From the NCBI RefSeq assembly GCF_002009175.1, contig NZ_CP018047.1, positions 3,162,001 through 3,226,000 on the forward strand: a stretch of DNA of 64,000 nucleotides. The letters are read 5' to 3'. Below the pieces are notes generated by a model, which had not been told where the DNA came from, did not search any database, and worked only from the letters and a program-made list of their open reading frames with translations. Numbering within the stretch: the first letter of the stretch is position 1; each line of letters opens with the position of its first letter. The stretch comes from Streptomyces niveus. GTDB taxonomy: Bacteria > Actinomycetota > Actinomycetes > Streptomycetales > Streptomycetaceae. Below are positions 61,613 through 64,000 of this stretch, piece after piece. A program made the translations under genes and the position numbers.

Positions 61613-61749
61613 GAAGGCGGTTCTCCAGGATCTGTCGGCGGCCGGGCTGTCGGCGGCTCGGCTCCGCCGCCAGTGAACACCAGGACCGGGGCCGTACGGC
61701 AACAACAAATCGTTTGCCCGGCCCCGCCCCCGGTGGAACGCTCGCCGCC

Positions 61750-62307
61750 ATGACCACGACTGTCCCCCGCGTCGACCTGCTGGTCCGCCAACTCGACATG
61801 GCCTGGGCGCTGTTCGAGTACTACCTGAAGGACCTGGACGACCGGGCCTGCCTCTGGGAACCGTCCCCCGACTGCTGGACGGTCCGCCCGGACGCCGAGG
61901 GCAACTGGTCGGCCGACTGGCAGATCCCGGAGCCCGACCCGGTCCCCAGCACCTCGATCGGCTGGCTGACGTGGCACATCGGCTACTGGTGGACGACCAC
62001 CCTCACCCACTGCTTCGGCCCGGGAGCCCCGCCGCGGGAGTCCATCCACTGGCCGGGCACCACGGAAGCCACGATCACCTGGCTGAACTCCCTGAAGGAC
62101 TCCTGGCGCACGGAACTGCTCCGGCTCACCGACGCCGACCTCGACTCGAAGTCCCGGACGACGGGTCTGCCCTGGGGCGAGAACGTGGAGCTGGTCCATG
62201 TGGCGAGCTGGCTCAACTTCGAACTGACGAAGAACGTCGCGGAAATCGGCCTGACCCACCGCGCTTACCAGTCCTCGATCCGGACCGCCCACCCGCCCAA
62301 GCCCTGA
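61750..62307 (+). CDS. DinB family protein
   Basis: 185 residues, four-helix DinB fold. [24 protein letters not shown] and [21 protein letters not shown] provide the histidines of the usual metal triad. Cytoplasmic, function unknown; family members include thiol transferases. ATG 61750. It is followed by a bidirectional terminator shared with rtcB. Confidence 0.88.
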   Translation: MTTTVPRVDLLVRQLDMAWALFEYYLKDLDDRACLWEPSPDCWTVRPDAEGNWSADWQIPEPDPVPSTSIGWLTWHIGYWWTTTLTHCFGPGAPPRESIHWPGTTEATITWLNSLKDSWRTELLRLTDADLDSKSRTTGLPWGENVELVHVASWLNFELTKNVAEIGLTHRAYQSSIRTAHPPKP

Positions 62308-62312
62308 CGCGC

Positions 62313-62347
62313 ATGTGGGGGGCGCCGCGTGTGCGGCGCCCCCACAT
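62313..62347. terminator. Bidirectional terminator between DinB gene and rtcB
   Basis: ATGTGGGGG, GCGCCGC, loop GTGT, GCGGCGC, CCCCACAT: a long GC stem with one bulged base between the two convergent genes. Confidence 0.85.
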
Positions 62348-62365
62348 CCCCCCGTACAGCGGCGG

Positions 62366-63547
62366 TCAGCCCTTCACGCAGACCAGCTGCTTGAGCTTCG
62401 CCACCACCTCGACCAGGTCCCTCTGCTGGTCGATGACCTTCTCGATCGGCTTGTACGCGCCCGGGATCTCGTCCACGACGCCGGAGTCCTTACGGCACTC
62501 CACGCCCCGCGTCTGGTCCTCCAGGTCCCGCACCGAGAACTTCCGGCGCGCGGCGTTCCGGCTCATCTTGCGGCCGGCTCCGTGGGAGGCCGAGTTGAAG
62601 GACGCCTTGTTGCCCAGGCCCTTCACGATGTACGAACCCGTGCCCATCGAGCCGGGGATGATCCCGTAGTCACCACTCCCGGCGCGGATCGCGCCCTTGC
62701 GGGTGACCAGCAGGTCCATGCCGTCGTAGCGCTCCTCGGAGACGTAGTTGTGGTGGCAGGAGATGACCGGATCGAAGGTGACCTTCGCCTTCTTGAACTC
62801 CTTGCGGACGACGTTCTTGAAGAGGTCCATCATCACCGCGCGGTTGTAACTCGCGTACTCCTGCGCCCAGAACAGGTCGTTGCGGTACGCGCGCATCTCC
62901 GGGGTGTCCGAGACGAAGACCGCGAGGTCGCGGTCGATCAGGTCCTGGTTGTGCGGAAGGCCCTGCGCCACGCCGATGTGGAACTCCGCCAGCTCGTTGC
63001 CGATGTTCCGGGAACCGGAGTGCAGCATCAACCAGACAGATCCGGTTGAATCAAGACAGAACTCAACAAAGTGGTTCCCCGATCCGAGCGTTCCCATCTG
63101 CCTCACCGCCCGCTGCTGACGGAATTTGACCGCTTCGGCGATCCCGTCGAACCGCGCCCAGAAGTCGTCCCAGCCGGCGCCGATCGAGTCGGGCTCCATC
63201 AGATCGTCATGCATCCCCCGACCCACCGGAATCGCCTGCTCGATCCTGGACCGCAGCCGCGACAGATCGCCAGGCAGGTCGTTGGACGTCAGGGACGTCT
63301 TGACCGCCGACATGCCGCAGCCGATGTCCACACCCACCGCCGCCGGGCAGACCGCGCCCTGCATCGCGATGACCGAGCCGACCGTCGCGCCCTTGCCGAA
63401 GTGGACGTCCGGCATGACCGCGAGGCCCTTGATCCAGGGCAGCGTCGCCACGTTCCGCAGCTGCTGCATCGCCACGTCCTCGACGGACGCGGGGTCCGTC
63501 CACATACGGATGGGGACCTTCTCGCCCGGCACTTCCACGTACGACAT
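62366..63547 (-). CDS. rtcB: RNA-splicing ligase RtcB
   Basis: GTP- and manganese-dependent ligase that joins 2',3'-cyclic phosphate or 3'-phosphate RNA ends to 5'-OH ends. The 393-residue product has GVDIGCGMSAVKT and the metal ligands around LGSGNHFVEFC and HSGSRNIG, and the guanylylated histidine in SASHGAGRKMSR. GAGGAAC precedes the ATG. No RtcA cyclase, RtcR regulator or archease is in the window. Confidence 0.96.
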   Translation of the reverse strand: MSYVEVPGEKVPIRMWTDPASVEDVAMQQLRNVATLPWIKGLAVMPDVHFGKGATVGSVIAMQGAVCPAAVGVDIGCGMSAVKTSLTSNDLPGDLSRLRSRIEQAIPVGRGMHDDLMEPDSIGAGWDDFWARFDGIAEAVKFRQQRAVRQMGTLGSGNHFVEFCLDSTGSVWLMLHSGSRNIGNELAEFHIGVAQGLPHNQDLIDRDLAVFVSDTPEMRAYRNDLFWAQEYASYNRAVMMDLFKNVVRKEFKKAKVTFDPVISCHHNYVSEERYDGMDLLVTRKGAIRAGSGDYGIIPGSMGTGSYIVKGLGNKASFNSASHGAGRKMSRNAARRKFSVRDLEDQTRGVECRKDSGVVDEIPGAYKPIEKVIDQQRDLVEVVAKLKQLVCVKG

Positions 63548-63812
63548 AGTTCCTCGATTCCCCCGAAAATCTTCCCGAAAGTCTGATACAGCAAAAACCG
63601 GAACCAGGGCCGCCAAATCAGACAGCGAACCGGCATCCACGGCAATGCGTGAGGTACACATTGTCTCCACGCAACGCCATGCGGCGGCAAACGCTTTTCG
63701 CGTGAACTCGCCAGTTGTGCCGTACGTGGAACCAGCACGGCACCTGCATAGTTCTCATCAGTACGACCGCTTAGAACTCATGTCCACATCGCGTAGAAAG
63801 GAGCCCGGGACC

Positions 63813-64000
63813 GTGCAGCGAAAGGCGTACGTACCCGGCCTGGCGGCGCTGCTCGTGACTCTCGTCGCGGGTTGTACTTCCGGCACCGGTGGCGACGGCT
63901 CCGACATCGACGCCAAGGCCGGTGTCCCGACCACGACCACCGCGCCTCCGGGCAAGTACCGCACCCTGCGCGAGCCGTGCGGCTCCGTGGAACCCGCCAC
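63813..64000 (+). CDS. Lipoprotein gene, cut by the window end
   Basis: A GTG with AAAGGAG about 9 bases upstream starts a signal peptide (VQRKAYVPGLAALLVTLVAG) ending in a lipobox cysteine (AGC), followed by TSGTGGDGSDIDAKAG and a Thr/Pro linker. The first residues of the mature domain (KYRTLREPCGSVEPA) suggest a DUF3558-like domain, common among actinobacterial lipoproteins; the identification is weak. At least 62 codons are visible. Confidence 0.75.
   Translation, partial: MQRKAYVPGLAALLVTLVAGCTSGTGGDGSDIDAKAGVPTTTTAPPGKYRTLREPCGSVEPA

Overview
The window is chromosomal DNA of a Streptomyces or a very close actinobacterium. GC content is very high, codon third positions are almost all G or C, many genes start with GTG, and the order hemL - histidine phosphatase - resA - ccdA - resB - ccsB next to the futalosine menaquinone genes matches the Streptomyces coelicolor core as I remember it. 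I saw no tRNA, rRNA, CRISPR array or insertion sequence. All coordinates and motifs come from reading the sequence; family names are recognition from memory, not database results.

Layout. 1-7 kb: truncated acyl-CoA ligase, cytoplasmic periplasmic-binding-fold protein, TetR regulator, dicarboxylate/amino acid symporter, small DUF4229 protein, GNAT enzyme. 6.9-12.6 kb: menaquinone genes mqnE, mqnM, mqnP, mqnL, with an Lrp/AsnC regulator and a rhomboid protease among them. 13.2-21.1 kb: heme and cytochrome c maturation block (ccsB, resB, ccdA, resA, a deacetylase-like lipoprotein, a phosphatase, hemL). Together these two blocks supply the quinone and the heme-bearing parts of the respiratory chain.

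22-28.1 kb is the most unusual part: a two-gene operon of a 1745-residue caspase-STAND NTPase-WD40 protein and a translationally coupled alpha/beta hydrolase, flanked by a decayed methyltransferase gene. It has the architecture of a prokaryotic conflict or programmed-cell-death system. 28.7-34.6 kb holds a GNAT enzyme, an Old Yellow Enzyme, a large membrane protein and a glycosyltransferase.

34.7-39.5 kb: kdpFABC potassium pump operon preceded by a 27-residue ORF. 39.7-41.7 kb: cbtB-cbtA cobalt uptake genes under a cobalamin riboswitch, divergent from a histidine-phosphatase-fold protein that lacks both catalytic histidines. 41.8-46.1 kb: two coupled CNNM/CorC membrane proteins, a DUF1992 protein and a PucR-type regulator.

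46.4-55.0 kb: NfeD-like protein, flotillin and a 1678-residue AAA ATPase, with a degenerate higher-order repeat array of about 0.7 kb between the last two. 55-64 kb: small enzymes and regulators (TIGR03086 protein, AraC regulator, GNAT, Mut7-C nuclease, YnfA, SDR, pentapeptide protein, DinB protein), RtcB RNA ligase and the start of a lipoprotein gene cut by the window end.
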